DNA of 64,000 bases, taken from contig CAJTGI010000001.1 in NCBI GenBank assembly GCA_910575435.1, positions 167,760 through 231,759 on the forward strand, given 5' to 3'. Source of the stretch: Clostridiaceae bacterium. Lineage in GTDB: Bacteria; Bacillota; Clostridia; Lachnospirales; Lachnospiraceae. The translations under genes were made by a program, and so were the position numbers. Positions 45,101-52,403 of the stretch are shown in pieces; the stretch's first letter is position 1; every line of letters begins with the position of its first letter. The notes beneath the pieces were generated by a model. It was not told the origin of the DNA and ran no database searches. It saw only the letters and a list, made by a program, of their open reading frames with translations.

Positions 45101-45165
45101 TTCTCAAACATACTTACTACCGATACAAAATCAATTTCATAGATCGTGTCGTTATTTTTTTTCAC
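36178..45165 (-). CDS. Three-module NRPS with terminal reductase domain
   Basis: The 2995-residue multienzyme has the order A-T-C-A-T-C-A-T-R. Adenylation domains carry YTSGSTGKPKG near residues 165 and 2170 and YTSGSTGVPKG near 1171. Thiolation serines lie in AGLTSLGA (~550), AGLTSISA (~1548) and IGGTSLAA (~2545). Condensation motifs are HHIMADG (~718) and HHLIADG (~1720). The C-terminal NAD-binding reductase starts ILITGATGFLG (~2633). It starts with an adenylation domain and has no thioesterase, so a tripeptide should be released reductively as an aldehyde or alcohol; such gut enzymes are known to give peptide aldehydes that cyclise. No phosphopantetheinyl transferase or MbtH gene is nearby. 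AGGAGG precedes the ATG. Confidence 0.93.
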   Translation of the reverse strand: MKKNNDTIYEIDFVSVVSMFEKQVEMHPDKTAVISGGERKTYGELNADANRVADVLIKNGVEAETIVAVLLERGIKVYTATQGILKAGGAFTCISAEYPKERVRYILEDSGAKWIITDEKTKNQFRDLWETVECTPLIIDEILKGKNTQNPNREIHEKDLCYVIYTSGSTGKPKGVMIEQGNLSNFVNANPKNHETLGFTEKASVVLALATITFDVSIMEEFIPLTNGMTVVIATEEEIHNLDLLADTILRHGVDSITTTPSFVSVMLEIPKMREALKQVRSYDLGAEAFQGGLYDKICAVNPEAYIMNGYGPTETTISCTMKVITSGENITIGIPNANVLVYIIDENNKEVPDGQVGELLICGKGVGRGYRNLPEKTAEVFIEYHGMRGYKSGDLALINSEGEIEFHGRKDNQVKLRGLRIELGEVEEVILSHADVLNAVAVVIDEQLCVYYTATKEIEPQELSDFAAESLAYYMVPDILLQLEEMPLTANQKIDKKSLPKPVMKQGDYEVPKNKIQQKIFDIIASVTNNSSFGINTPFYRAGLTSLGAMKLNVLLAEGFGIAIKTSDITQHNTVVLMEEFIRNAEAPDAMEIRSVYPLTGSQKGIFAECAKNPETTIYNIPFLFTLDNSIEEEKLADAVARTIQAHSYMTARFGISEDGEMVQKPFSEDFVPEIIRTTDSEFNKNNLVKPFQLEGGRLFRIAIYQTETKKYLFIDFHHIMADGNSYDIFFRDLNRAYMGEELAEEDYTGFDAAVSEEYTVERGGYKKAALYYDNIFQGLEIESLPIFDKKGDTPKKGLAEYKMSVSAEAALQFCERMGITPNTLFTGVFGILMSRWSNAKESLFATIYNGRNDSRLENTICMLVKTLPVYCKFDDKTTIVSYMVSLQEQLMNSMANDIFPFSDIAAKYGITSDLIFAYQAELTDDYPMGNTVAVGEDLSLDLPKEPLLLQVRLYDGEYYLTAEYRSDLYLEETVQNIMDSYNAAFESIFGCRNVSDVTILSERQEKMLDSFNETEVPYDVSKTVVDMFGEAAAKYPDRTAIVYEDVRCTYSEVEKITRNLAGDIIRKGLTAGDVAAVLIPRCEYMAICSMGIARSGCACQPLDHTYPQDRLHFMLEDSGAKLLITTQKMRELVSGYTGQILYLDEIPDLPEYMEKLPSPKPEDLFTLLYTSGSTGVPKGCMLEYGNITAFCTWYHRQYQFDGSARLAAYASYGFDASMMDIFTSLTAGAQLNIIAEEIRLDLFALSDYFEENQITHSFMTTQVGRQFAMEIKSKTLKHLSTGGEKLVPLNPPEGFRFYNVYGPTECTVYTTIFEMDRYYDDIPIGKPLDNLKLYIVDDKGHRLPAGASGELLVSGRQVSRGYLNRPEKTKEVYAKNPYTDQEGYERMYHTGDVVRYLNDGNISFVGRRDAQVKIRGFRIELTEVEEVIRRFPGIKDATVAAFDEEGGGKYIAAYVVSDEQIDTRKLNAFIMETKPPYMVPAVTMQIDRIPLNQNQKVNKRALPKPQKAVDEMIPPKNEMQQRICDCIAEAIGHREFGITTDIQFAGLTSISAIKLNVLLAKKFDVAIKTNDIRENPTVVQLERFLLGAEKSEIHEAREVYPLTNAQAGIFVDCTANMGTTVYNIPYLFRLSSRIDLIRLKEAIEQTVEVHPYLKVQLFMDEDGEIRQRRNDHLEYAAEIIDGMDRKKLVRPFPLFHEPLFRFEIHRTHEGSYLFLDVHHLIADGTSLSVILSDIDRAYQGEKLTAEVYTAYDAALDNERAVQGEKYKKAEEFYASVLKDCSSDTSLYPDKNGEAPGVGNLCRKSDVISKEAVQAICEKYGITENVFFTGIFGAALARYHFAPKSVFTTIYHGRNDSRLSDTIGMFVKTLPVVCDTTKNTEDYFVTIKNQLMGMMDHDIYPFQEISRNFHIKPDTMFVYQGGNFAFTKICGEDAEEIPLGLNAAKEPISLMMSIENGEYIYELEYRSDLFEKETAEYLIKNLEITTRAFLDGKEPSEIRLLFDEQDKMVNTPQYMGKTFIDLFREAVSKYPNNIAVKDENGTITYAELDAVSEYIADKLKNNGFGRENVAGILCGRTREFVEAFVGIMKAGGAYVPLDPEYPQERIEYMLSDSGSENLLLIRKYQPLTEGYDKNVIYLDEVEKDGLGFTGTTDLTPPLPENLAYMIYTSGSTGKPKGVMLEHRNLMTLIEHTVTFHKTVPEDMYGEFSSFCFDASVHDLFTPLTVGASLYIFPESVRKDAVAVCRTFENEPITVATMPTQMGELVAETLTGDCALRLLTLGGEKFKRYYDRKYMMVNGYGPTENTVSSTEFVVDKEYKTIPIGKSQLNVRCYIVDENLKRVPVGAPGELCVAGRQVARGYHNLPEKTASVFVPNPFATCKDEERLYHTGDMVRLKGDGNIEYIGRIDSQIKINGFRVELGEIEGAVLKRDGVGEVAAIPVDQNGVTYIAVYYTGTEYKEEDWKAFLSPMLPEYMVPAFYTHLDKMPVTPGGKIDKRALPAPAIMEERTDYAAPQTGAQIQLCKLFEKALGREKVGIDDDFFAIGGTSLAASKVAVMCLNEKIPLVYADIFKYPTVRALAMALYGDEVQEENTDEFANYSYNAVDTLIAANNRLNADCVEKKELGDILITGATGFLGIHVLKEFLDNYDGKAYCMVRKGRYESNERRLMNMLMYYFDLPYTELFGDRIICIDSDITDRKAVDSLKDVPFTTLINCAACVKHFAAGEMLEKINVTGVKYLIDLCASANRRLVQISTISVGGEGMDGRPSIDQKLAENDLYFGQRIANEYIRTKFLAERAVLEAAAEGLDAKVIRVGNLMSRHRDGEFQINFITNGFLRSLRGYAAVGAFPMDSMNEGAEFSPIDETAAAVLCLAGTDSRFTVFHACNNHRIFMSDVIYEMRERGFDIKIMPGDRFIETVNAYAAEHETSDAVSGLIAYTSHDEEELYTIDYDNAFTTEVLYRLGFKWNITDNRYLANAIEALEGLNFFENEFSDTL

Positions 45166-45176
45166 TTTCCTTCCTC

Positions 45177-46928
45177 CTATTCCATATCAAATTCTAACAC
45201 AGTATTATTCAAATCCATTGTGCGCATATAACTGATGTCGGACGAGATTGCTTTCACGAGTTCGATTCCATGTATATCGAATCTCCCGCTGTCAAATTCA
45301 TACTCCGTGGGATTAAAAGGCACTCCGTTATCCCTGATCCGCAGAAGCATCTTTTGCTTTTCTATCACCAGGCTGACATCAATCCAATGAGACCGCCCGC
45401 CGCCATATTTGATACAATTTACAATCATTTCCTCCGCAGCCACCGCCACGATATTCGCCTTATTAGCACTTATGCCGTGATCGAGACAGAACTTTTTTAC
45501 CTCCCTGGGTACCAGCGCAGTCTCATCCATATCTGCCTTCACGGAGAAATCAAAACAGATTCCCGTTTCCTCCGGAAGCAGATAGAAATCCGCGCCTCTA
45601 TGCTTGATCTTGCGATAAATATATGCTGTAAGGACCGTCAGTAGTTCCGAGCATACAAAACTAATCGCCAGGCCATTCATGCCGCTACCGCCCATCTGTA
45701 CTTCAAGAATGATTCCGAGAGCCGCGGCGGGCAGCACATAAATGCCATTTTGAAAGAATGTAATAATGCTCGCCTGTTTTGACTCTTCAATCGATTCATA
45801 ATAGCCCACAAGGAATTTATTCCATACATATGCCGGCAGGCACAGAATGAAAATTCTCAGGGCCGTGACCATCGTGGAAGATAGGGCTGGATTATCCACG
45901 CCGAACATAACGGTAATTGACTTTGCAAGCGCCATAACAAGTACGAAGATGCACACCGTTGCCACCGCGCTTAATACAAGAACCCTTTTGCACATGGCAC
46001 GGATGCCGAAGTAATCCTTCTCCCCATATAGGATTCCCGCTATATTGGGTATGACGCCTATGATTCCGGCCGTAATCATTTCCACAATCATAAGGACATT
46101 GTCGCATACCGTATAAACTGCCATCCCGCCCTCTCCAATAAAACGGATAATAATTTCATTCAGGCCAAAGGATTTTATTATGGTCATAATCATAAATACA
46201 AAAATCGGCGCCCCTGATATGACCGCCTCTTTTAAAGGCGCAAATGATCGGATTCTGACGAGGCCGATCATGCGCTTCGGGGAGCGGATATAGAAGATAA
46301 AAATAACCATTCCCAGTAAGAATCCGGCCACCGTAGACAGAGAAGCGCCCGCGATGCCAAGATTGGTGAATCTTAATAATATGTAATCGAGAACCAGATT
46401 GATCACATTAGAAAGAATCAGGTAGGCAGACGCAAGCCCGGGATGATTTTCCACACCCAAAAAACTGGACATGAGAAGCCCGACACCAATCACCGGAGCG
46501 CCAAGCATCCCTACAAAAAGATAATGGCCTGCAGGAATACTCAAGCTTCCCCCTTTTGCTAAAGCATCTGCAATGGGCATTGCCAGAAAAGGCGCTGCCG
46601 CAGCAATGATCAGTCCCACGGCAACGGTTACCAGCAGCGTGAGCGAGAACAACTGTGACGCCCCCTCTTTGTTTCGCCTGCCAAGCAAGATACCTGCTGC
46701 AATAGATCCTCCCATACCAAGACAATAGCCAGTTACCTGTATTAGAGTTTCCATGGGAAGAACAAGAGTTATGGCTGACATTGCCTCTGTCCCCAAAAAG
46801 TTCCCCACAAATACCGTATCAACGATGTTCCCCAACTGCAAAGCCAGCGACATCATAATTCCCGGTAAAAGATACTTCCAAATTTTATTCTCTATCAGTC
46901 TTTCATTCCTCTGATGCATCTGCTCCAT
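45177..46928 (-). CDS. MATE transporter fused to an RsbW-like ATPase domain
   Basis: The 583-residue protein is a twelve-helix MATE exporter (to about residue 440; VDTVFVGNFLGTEAMSA near the start). A cytoplasmic GHKL ATPase follows, with AAEEMIVNCIKYG (N box), RIRDNGVPFNPTEY (G1) and DIHGIELVKAISSD (G2). A transporter carrying an anti-sigma-type kinase domain is unusual; it could sense export or be gated by STAS binding. It stops 11 bp before the NRPS start, so the two are co-expressed and it probably exports the NRPS product. ATG 46928 has GGAGG 8 nt upstream; ATG 46934 is only 2 nt from it. Confidence 0.85.
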   Translation of the reverse strand: MEQMHQRNERLIENKIWKYLLPGIMMSLALQLGNIVDTVFVGNFLGTEAMSAITLVLPMETLIQVTGYCLGMGGSIAAGILLGRRNKEGASQLFSLTLLVTVAVGLIIAAAAPFLAMPIADALAKGGSLSIPAGHYLFVGMLGAPVIGVGLLMSSFLGVENHPGLASAYLILSNVINLVLDYILLRFTNLGIAGASLSTVAGFLLGMVIFIFYIRSPKRMIGLVRIRSFAPLKEAVISGAPIFVFMIMTIIKSFGLNEIIIRFIGEGGMAVYTVCDNVLMIVEMITAGIIGVIPNIAGILYGEKDYFGIRAMCKRVLVLSAVATVCIFVLVMALAKSITVMFGVDNPALSSTMVTALRIFILCLPAYVWNKFLVGYYESIEESKQASIITFFQNGIYVLPAAALGIILEVQMGGSGMNGLAISFVCSELLTVLTAYIYRKIKHRGADFYLLPEETGICFDFSVKADMDETALVPREVKKFCLDHGISANKANIVAVAAEEMIVNCIKYGGGRSHWIDVSLVIEKQKMLLRIRDNGVPFNPTEYEFDSGRFDIHGIELVKAISSDISYMRTMDLNNTVLEFDME

Positions 46929-46972
46929 CTCCATATCCTCCTACCACACGTTTGCCTGCACAAATATATTTG

Positions 46973-48091
46973 TCATGCCGCGGCCTTTGCCTGCAGCATA
47001 TTGTATCCTCTTACCATAATCTCTGTCACCAGAATGGAAAGCAATGCAAGAAGCCAGCATTGATAACTTTGAAAGCTCTCATAACCATTGATTCCGAGAG
47101 CAACAAAATATACCATGATATGCAGCGCATAATATTTTGATATATGTTCGCTATAATATAGAATCTGCCTTGCAACAGGATTCTTTGGCTCACCCAGTTT
47201 GCCTTCCTTTCTGCAGATTCTTTCCATAAAGAAAAATACGATAGCAAAAAGAAATATGTGCGCCATGCTTGCCACCACGTGCCAAGGGTTCGGCTGTGAA
47301 TATGCATCAAGTAATGCAATATACATTTGGGATATATCCGAACCATATTTTTTGAATATCAGCGCCCACCATACAATAATGATCACGATGCTGGGAACAG
47401 CCAGCATGCCGTAAAATTTGTTTTTATCCTTCACATGCCGCAGGATTTTGCCAAAGGCAACTCCAAACATCGCATAGGACAGAAAATAGAGCGGCGTAAA
47501 GGAAACAAACTCTGCCTCTCCAATCAGTAGTTTCATAATATACCCAAGCACCGGCACATTTACAGGTTTTCCATAAAGAAATGGCGCAATGACACTCACG
47601 GCCACACCAATGATCACGTACCCTGCAATGTTCATATTCAGTTTCTTTAGCAATGCCATTATAATATAGATAATTCCGGTAATAAAAAAGATATTGATGT
47701 ATTGAATGTATACCTCTGTCAAATAATTGAAATTATCCCTCCCGGTTCCTGTCAGGTGTCCAGAAACGAAGGGGTAGGGGATTAGCAGGGCGATCACATA
47801 GGCAACGTTATTCAGATACTGATAAGCCACCATGCGAACACCGCTCTTTGCCATTCCCACAGGCGTTGCATTCCTGCTGTAAACAGTTCCAATTCCCATA
47901 ACGAAAATAAAAATAGCTGCGCCAGACATCGTTGCAAACATAAAAATCCACCGGGTAGCGGAATCTTCCGGGGACATGGTTGCCTGAAAGGCATGGATTA
48001 GGTAAATAAACAGCATAAAAATCCCTTTCAGGTAATCAAACTCCCTCTGTCTTCTGGTGTTTGTCTCTTCATGTGAAAATATAGCGTTCAT
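46973..48091 (-). CDS. Membrane acyltransferase-like protein
   Basis: The 372-residue polytopic protein has about ten hydrophobic helices. The opening RQREFDYLKGIFMLFIYLIHAFQ has the charged-helix-then-histidine pattern of acyltransferase-3/OpgC-like enzymes. These move acyl groups onto extracytoplasmic sugars or other acceptors. It is the first gene of the minus-strand NRPS cluster, 45 bp before the MATE fusion. Acylation of the peptide or of a surface partner is possible. The catalytic assignment is by general pattern only. Confidence 0.65.
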   Translation of the reverse strand: MNAIFSHEETNTRRQREFDYLKGIFMLFIYLIHAFQATMSPEDSATRWIFMFATMSGAAIFIFVMGIGTVYSRNATPVGMAKSGVRMVAYQYLNNVAYVIALLIPYPFVSGHLTGTGRDNFNYLTEVYIQYINIFFITGIIYIIMALLKKLNMNIAGYVIIGVAVSVIAPFLYGKPVNVPVLGYIMKLLIGEAEFVSFTPLYFLSYAMFGVAFGKILRHVKDKNKFYGMLAVPSIVIIIVWWALIFKKYGSDISQMYIALLDAYSQPNPWHVVASMAHIFLFAIVFFFMERICRKEGKLGEPKNPVARQILYYSEHISKYYALHIMVYFVALGINGYESFQSYQCWLLALLSILVTEIMVRGYNMLQAKAAA

Positions 48092-48284
48092 ATTTTTATC
48101 CTCTCTAAACTGCTAAACTTTCGGTTCTCACTCCTCCGTCATCACCAGCAAATCCGTCTGAATGACCGTAAAGAATAATATAAAAAATTATATCAAATGG
48201 TCAGAGAACAGCAACCCATTTGGGATTAAAAGGCTCTTTTTAGGGAATAGTTACCTTCACTATGCATAAACAGTCATTAACGCC

Positions 48285-48314
48285 AAAAAAGCGGCAGAGA
48301 TTTCTCTCTGCCGC
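48285..48314 (-). terminator. Intrinsic terminator of the hydrogenase gene
   Basis: GCGGCAGAGA pairs with TCTCTGCCGC around a short T-rich loop, followed in the minus direction by TTTTTTGG. It lies about 65 bp after the hydrogenase stop. The rest of 48092-48378 holds only the upstream region of the acyltransferase gene. Confidence 0.8.
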
Positions 48315-48378
48315 CCTGCTAGGCAACTATTTCTCACTCTGAAATCAGCAACTGCGAGGCAAACCTTTCATTCGCCTC

Positions 48379-49854
48379 CTACTGCTCCTGCTTCCTGCGA
48401 TGCATGGAAAATTCATACTGGCTGTATTCCTGCAGCGTATCCAGAATGCCCCTTTCATCCGCCGCCTGGATCTGCTTGTCGCGCTCCCTCTTGAAGCTGC
48501 GCTCCTCCTGAATATTTCCCGGACCAGACACGCAGCCGCCCTCGCAGCACATGCCCTCGATAAAGTCCTCCGGCAGCTTGCCCACCTTCATGAGCATCAG
48601 CGCCTTCTTGCACTCTGCCGCCCCATTGCAGCGTCGCACATTGACAGAGTTTTCTACGCCCTGCTCAGACAATGCCTGCTGCACTGCAGTGGTCACGCCG
48701 CCAGCATTGGCATAACGCTTGCCGTACACGCTGCCATTCTGCTCCCCGATGGAGACAGGCTGCAGATGCACATCCTTTGCCCGGAACATTGCCCGCAGTT
48801 CCTCAAAGGTCATGGCAAGATCCGCATTCTCCCCCGGATATTCCTGATCCTGTCCCGCCTCGCTCTTCTTGGCGATGCAGGGGCCCACAAAGATGCACAC
48901 GGCTTCCGGGTCCATCGCCCTCACCAGACGGGCAGTAGCCGCCATGGGAGATACCGTGGTAGAAATATTGTCCGCCAATGCGGGGAAATGACGACGAATC
49001 ATATGGACGAATGCGGGACAGCAGGAGGTAGTCATCTTCTTTCCCTCATTGTACGCCTCTGCCCACTCCTTGGCCTCGGAATCTGACACGAAATCCGCTC
49101 CAATCGCCACGTCAACCATATCCTTAAAGCCCAGCTTCTTCACCCCGTCCCTGATAGACTCCATGGTAATATCCGCGCCAAACTGACCTTCTGCCGCCGG
49201 CGCCACCATAGCATATACTGGCTTGTCGCCTCTCAGATGCTCGATGATTTCTACAATGCGGGAACTGTCGGAAATGGCGCCGAAGGGGCAGGAATTGATG
49301 CATGCCCCGCAACGGATGCATTTTTCCTCATTGATATTGACTGTTCCGTTCTCCTCGCTAGCCTGAATGGCATCCACCGGGCAGGCCCGGCGGCAGGGAC
49401 GCATAATATCCACAATGGCATTGTATGGACAGGCATCAAAGCACTGCCCGCACTCCTTGCACTTGTTGGGATCTATGTATGCCTTCGTCCTTGTCATCGT
49501 GATGGCATCGAACTTGCATGCCTGCATACATTTCTTTCCCATGCACTTCTGGCAGTTGTCTGTCACAGAAAAGCGAGTAACCGGACAGTTCTCGCAGGCC
49601 GCCGGGAGAATGACCACCGTATTGTTACATTTCTCACCGTTTGCGGGATTGATATTCTTCGCCAGCATGATGCGCTCGCGGATAATCTCCCGCTCCTTAT
49701 ATACGCAGCAACGGTAGCTGGGCTTGCTCCCCGGCAGGATCTCATAAGGCAAAGTAGCCTCGATTTTTTCCAGATTGCCCTCAAATGCAGCCTTTGCCAC
49801 ATGATACAGCACTTCATTCTTTACTTCTTCAATGGTATCATTTTCATTTAACAT
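48379..49854 (-). CDS. Monomeric [FeFe] hydrogenase
   Basis: The 491-residue protein has an N-terminal region with a CENCPVTRF motif, then three ferredoxin-like cluster sites (CQKCMGKKCMQAC, CKECGQCFDACP, CIRCGACINSCP). The H-cluster domain follows: TSCCPAFV (L1, near residue 280), VGPCIAKKSEA (L2, near 330) and GMCCEGGCVSGPG (L3, near 435). L1 and L3 deviate from the TSCCPAW and ACPGGC forms of prototypical enzymes, as in group B or sensory-type hydrogenases. It would evolve or sense hydrogen using ferredoxin. Maturation genes hydEFG are not here. ATG 49854 is chosen for GGAGG at 6 nt; ATG 49857 is adjacent. Confidence 0.87.
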   Translation of the reverse strand: MLNENDTIEEVKNEVLYHVAKAAFEGNLEKIEATLPYEILPGSKPSYRCCVYKEREIIRERIMLAKNINPANGEKCNNTVVILPAACENCPVTRFSVTDNCQKCMGKKCMQACKFDAITMTRTKAYIDPNKCKECGQCFDACPYNAIVDIMRPCRRACPVDAIQASEENGTVNINEEKCIRCGACINSCPFGAISDSSRIVEIIEHLRGDKPVYAMVAPAAEGQFGADITMESIRDGVKKLGFKDMVDVAIGADFVSDSEAKEWAEAYNEGKKMTTSCCPAFVHMIRRHFPALADNISTTVSPMAATARLVRAMDPEAVCIFVGPCIAKKSEAGQDQEYPGENADLAMTFEELRAMFRAKDVHLQPVSIGEQNGSVYGKRYANAGGVTTAVQQALSEQGVENSVNVRRCNGAAECKKALMLMKVGKLPEDFIEGMCCEGGCVSGPGNIQEERSFKRERDKQIQAADERGILDTLQEYSQYEFSMHRRKQEQ

Positions 49855-49910
49855 CATTGACCTCCATTCCGTACATTGCAGTTCATCGCCGCACCACACA
49901 TGTGCGATTG

Positions 49911-49957
49911 GTTACTATTCACAGTAACATCATATCACAATGTATCCCTCACTGCAA
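49911..49957 (-). promoter_or_regulatory. Hydrogenase promoter with palindrome at the start site
   Basis: On the minus strand TTGCAG and TATGAT are 17 bp apart (49957 to 49929), overlapping the 3' end of the kinase gene. Directly downstream the palindrome GTTACT-6 nt-AGTAAC (49911-49928) covers the expected transcription start. A similar sequence occurs in the nrdD leader. Confidence 0.55.
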
Positions 49958-52403
49958 ATCTTTCTGATTCAGCAAAGAGCATTTCTGACAATGTCTGGAA
50001 GAGTTGATCCGGCTGGATCGGCTTAGACAAATGCCCATTCATGCCCGCTTCCCGGGATAGCTGCACATCTTCCTCATAAGCGTTGGCCGTCATAGCAATA
50101 ATTGGTATGCTACCCGCATCCGGCCGATCCAACCCTCGAATCTCCCTTGTAGCCCGCAATCCGTCCATCACCGGCATGCGGATATCCATCAAAATAGCAT
50201 CAAAAAAATACACGTCGGAACTGGCAAATTTTTCTACGCCATTTTTTCCATCATCTGCCGTAAAGACAATGATTTCCTTCTTCTCCAGCAGCCGCTTGGC
50301 AATTTCCGTATTCAGAGGGTGATCCTCCACCAGAAGGATTCTGCGATGAGCCAGATTGGCCTGACTCAGTTCCTTCCTCTGCTTTTCCTTCCTCTCGTCC
50401 GCATCCCTCTCCGCAGCCACCTCAAAAGACAGAGACACAGTGATTGTGGTGCCCTCCCCCAGTTCGCTGTCTATATGAATCGCTCCGCCCATCAGCTCCA
50501 CCAGGCTTTTCGTAATGCTAAGCCCTAATCCCGTCCCCTGTACCTGGGCCGTAAATTCATTGTTCTCCTGGGCAAAGGGCTGGAACATATGCTCCTGAAA
50601 TTCCCTGCTCATCCCAATGCCCGTATCAGAGATAATGAAATCGCTGGCAATGACATTGTCAAGCATCTGAACATTCTCCTCCCGGTAAGAAATGCTCCCC
50701 CCCTGCTTGGTATATTTTACCGCATTAGAAAATATGTTAAAGAAAATCTGATTCAGGCGAACCTTGTCCGCCATCACAGCAGGGTAGCGTTCTGATTCTC
50801 TTATATTCAGAGCGATGCCCTTATTGTTGCAAAGCGGCTCAAACATAGTTCTCAGATTTCCAATGAAATCCCCATAGGCATAGGACTCTTTGTGGAGTTC
50901 CACAGAGCCGTCCTCAATCTTGCTCATATCCAGAATATCATTGATCAGGCCCAGGAGGAAATGGCTGGCAGAATTGATCTTCGCCAGATTGGCCTCCACT
51001 GCCAATGGATCATCCGTCTCGTCCAAGGCCAAAGCCGTAATGCCGATAATGGCATTCATGGGGGTGCGAATATCGTGGCTCATGCGGGAGAGAAAGTCCG
51101 TCTTCGCCGCATTGGCCGCATTGGCTTCTTCCAGAGCCGCCGCCAGGGCCTGCCGCTGCTTCATCTCCGCCTCATATATGTCCGTGATGTCCCTCTGGGA
51201 GGCAAACACCAGCTTCTCGCCATCATTAATGTAAAAGAACTGAATCTTCTTCCTCTTCCTGGTTCCATCCTTCTGCACCATGGTATAAAAGACCGTATAC
51301 TCCCCCACCAGGCTAAGCTGCTCCAACACCGTCTCCCACTGCAGCCGCTCCAACACCGCATCTTTTTCCTCCACCTCATGGTAATGGATATATTCCAGCA
51401 GCTTGTCTCCAAACTTCTGGTGCATCTTCAAATTTTCAGAGCCCAGCCAGTTATATCTTACAAATCGCTGGCTCTTTCCAAAAACAAAGGTGAGAAATTC
51501 ATAGTCATGGCTTCCCGCACTTTCCAGAATCAATTCAATGATGCGCTGATACGTAATATCCGCAACGTAAAAAATCATGTCGATCTCGCCGCTTCTGGGA
51601 TCCTGCATCATCTCCGCCACTGCCTCCGCCCACTTCACATCATTTTTTTCCATATAGCTAAAAGAAATGCGAATGGTTGCATTGCCCTTATGGAACTCCT
51701 CAATCAGATGATCCCTGGCGCAAACCTCCAGACACCTTCCCCGGTAATCCGGCATCACATACTCCGTCAGCTTCTTCATTACATCATCAATGGTGGCTGC
51801 GATAAAGACCTTCTGCATCAGCACCTTATGGATGCTATAGATTCCCGTCACCCTGTTCTTGGTTAAATTCATGCGACAGGATACCAGAGTGTCAGGATTG
51901 TCGAAAAAAAGCGCATTGAGGTGATTCTGATACCCAATTTCAATCTCCTTGCGCAGCGTGATGTCCATCTTGCTCACTGCCACTCGGACAGGCTGTCCCT
52001 CCCGCTCCTCCACCGTGCGCATCTGATAGGAATACCAGCGGTATTCCCCCTGGGAAAAATTCCGAAATTCTCCCTCCGCATAGGTCGCCCCATCATAAAT
52101 CTTCCCAAACATTTCCTTCATTGCCGAAAGGTCGTCAGGATGGATTCTATTCTTCTCAAAAAGACATTCTGGATAATTGTAGATCTCCGTCTCCAGCTCG
52201 CTCATCTTCTCCCGGTTCAGCAGCAATGCCCGGTGCTCCTGGGGATAAAACTCAAAAAAAATTACGTTAATCCCATTAATCGCCGCTCTCAAAGATTCGT
52301 TGGATATCTGGTAATACCTTTTCAGCCTCCCATATCTCCACTCCTCTACTGCAAGCATCAGCAGGATCAGAATCGCTGTCAACGCCACCCATTCCGCCTT
52401 CAT
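49935..52403 (-). CDS. Hybrid sensor histidine kinase with receiver domain
   Basis: The 822-residue protein has one N-terminal transmembrane helix (residues ~4-20), two or three PAS-like segments (~30-410) including RWYSYQMRTVEER, a HisKA site FLSRMSHDIRTPMNAI near residue 444, the ATPase boxes NAVKYT, DTGIGM and GTGLGLSI, and a C-terminal receiver with VEDHPLN and ILMDIRMPVMDG (phospho-acceptor Asp). There is no output domain, so a phosphorelay to another protein is expected. Its ATG overlaps the nrdG stop (ATGA), implying coupled translation. The signal is unknown. Confidence 0.9.
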   Translation of the reverse strand: MKAEWVALTAILILLMLAVEEWRYGRLKRYYQISNESLRAAINGINVIFFEFYPQEHRALLLNREKMSELETEIYNYPECLFEKNRIHPDDLSAMKEMFGKIYDGATYAEGEFRNFSQGEYRWYSYQMRTVEEREGQPVRVAVSKMDITLRKEIEIGYQNHLNALFFDNPDTLVSCRMNLTKNRVTGIYSIHKVLMQKVFIAATIDDVMKKLTEYVMPDYRGRCLEVCARDHLIEEFHKGNATIRISFSYMEKNDVKWAEAVAEMMQDPRSGEIDMIFYVADITYQRIIELILESAGSHDYEFLTFVFGKSQRFVRYNWLGSENLKMHQKFGDKLLEYIHYHEVEEKDAVLERLQWETVLEQLSLVGEYTVFYTMVQKDGTRKRKKIQFFYINDGEKLVFASQRDITDIYEAEMKQRQALAAALEEANAANAAKTDFLSRMSHDIRTPMNAIIGITALALDETDDPLAVEANLAKINSASHFLLGLINDILDMSKIEDGSVELHKESYAYGDFIGNLRTMFEPLCNNKGIALNIRESERYPAVMADKVRLNQIFFNIFSNAVKYTKQGGSISYREENVQMLDNVIASDFIISDTGIGMSREFQEHMFQPFAQENNEFTAQVQGTGLGLSITKSLVELMGGAIHIDSELGEGTTITVSLSFEVAAERDADERKEKQRKELSQANLAHRRILLVEDHPLNTEIAKRLLEKKEIIVFTADDGKNGVEKFASSDVYFFDAILMDIRMPVMDGLRATREIRGLDRPDAGSIPIIAMTANAYEEDVQLSREAGMNGHLSKPIQPDQLFQTLSEMLFAESERFAVRDTL

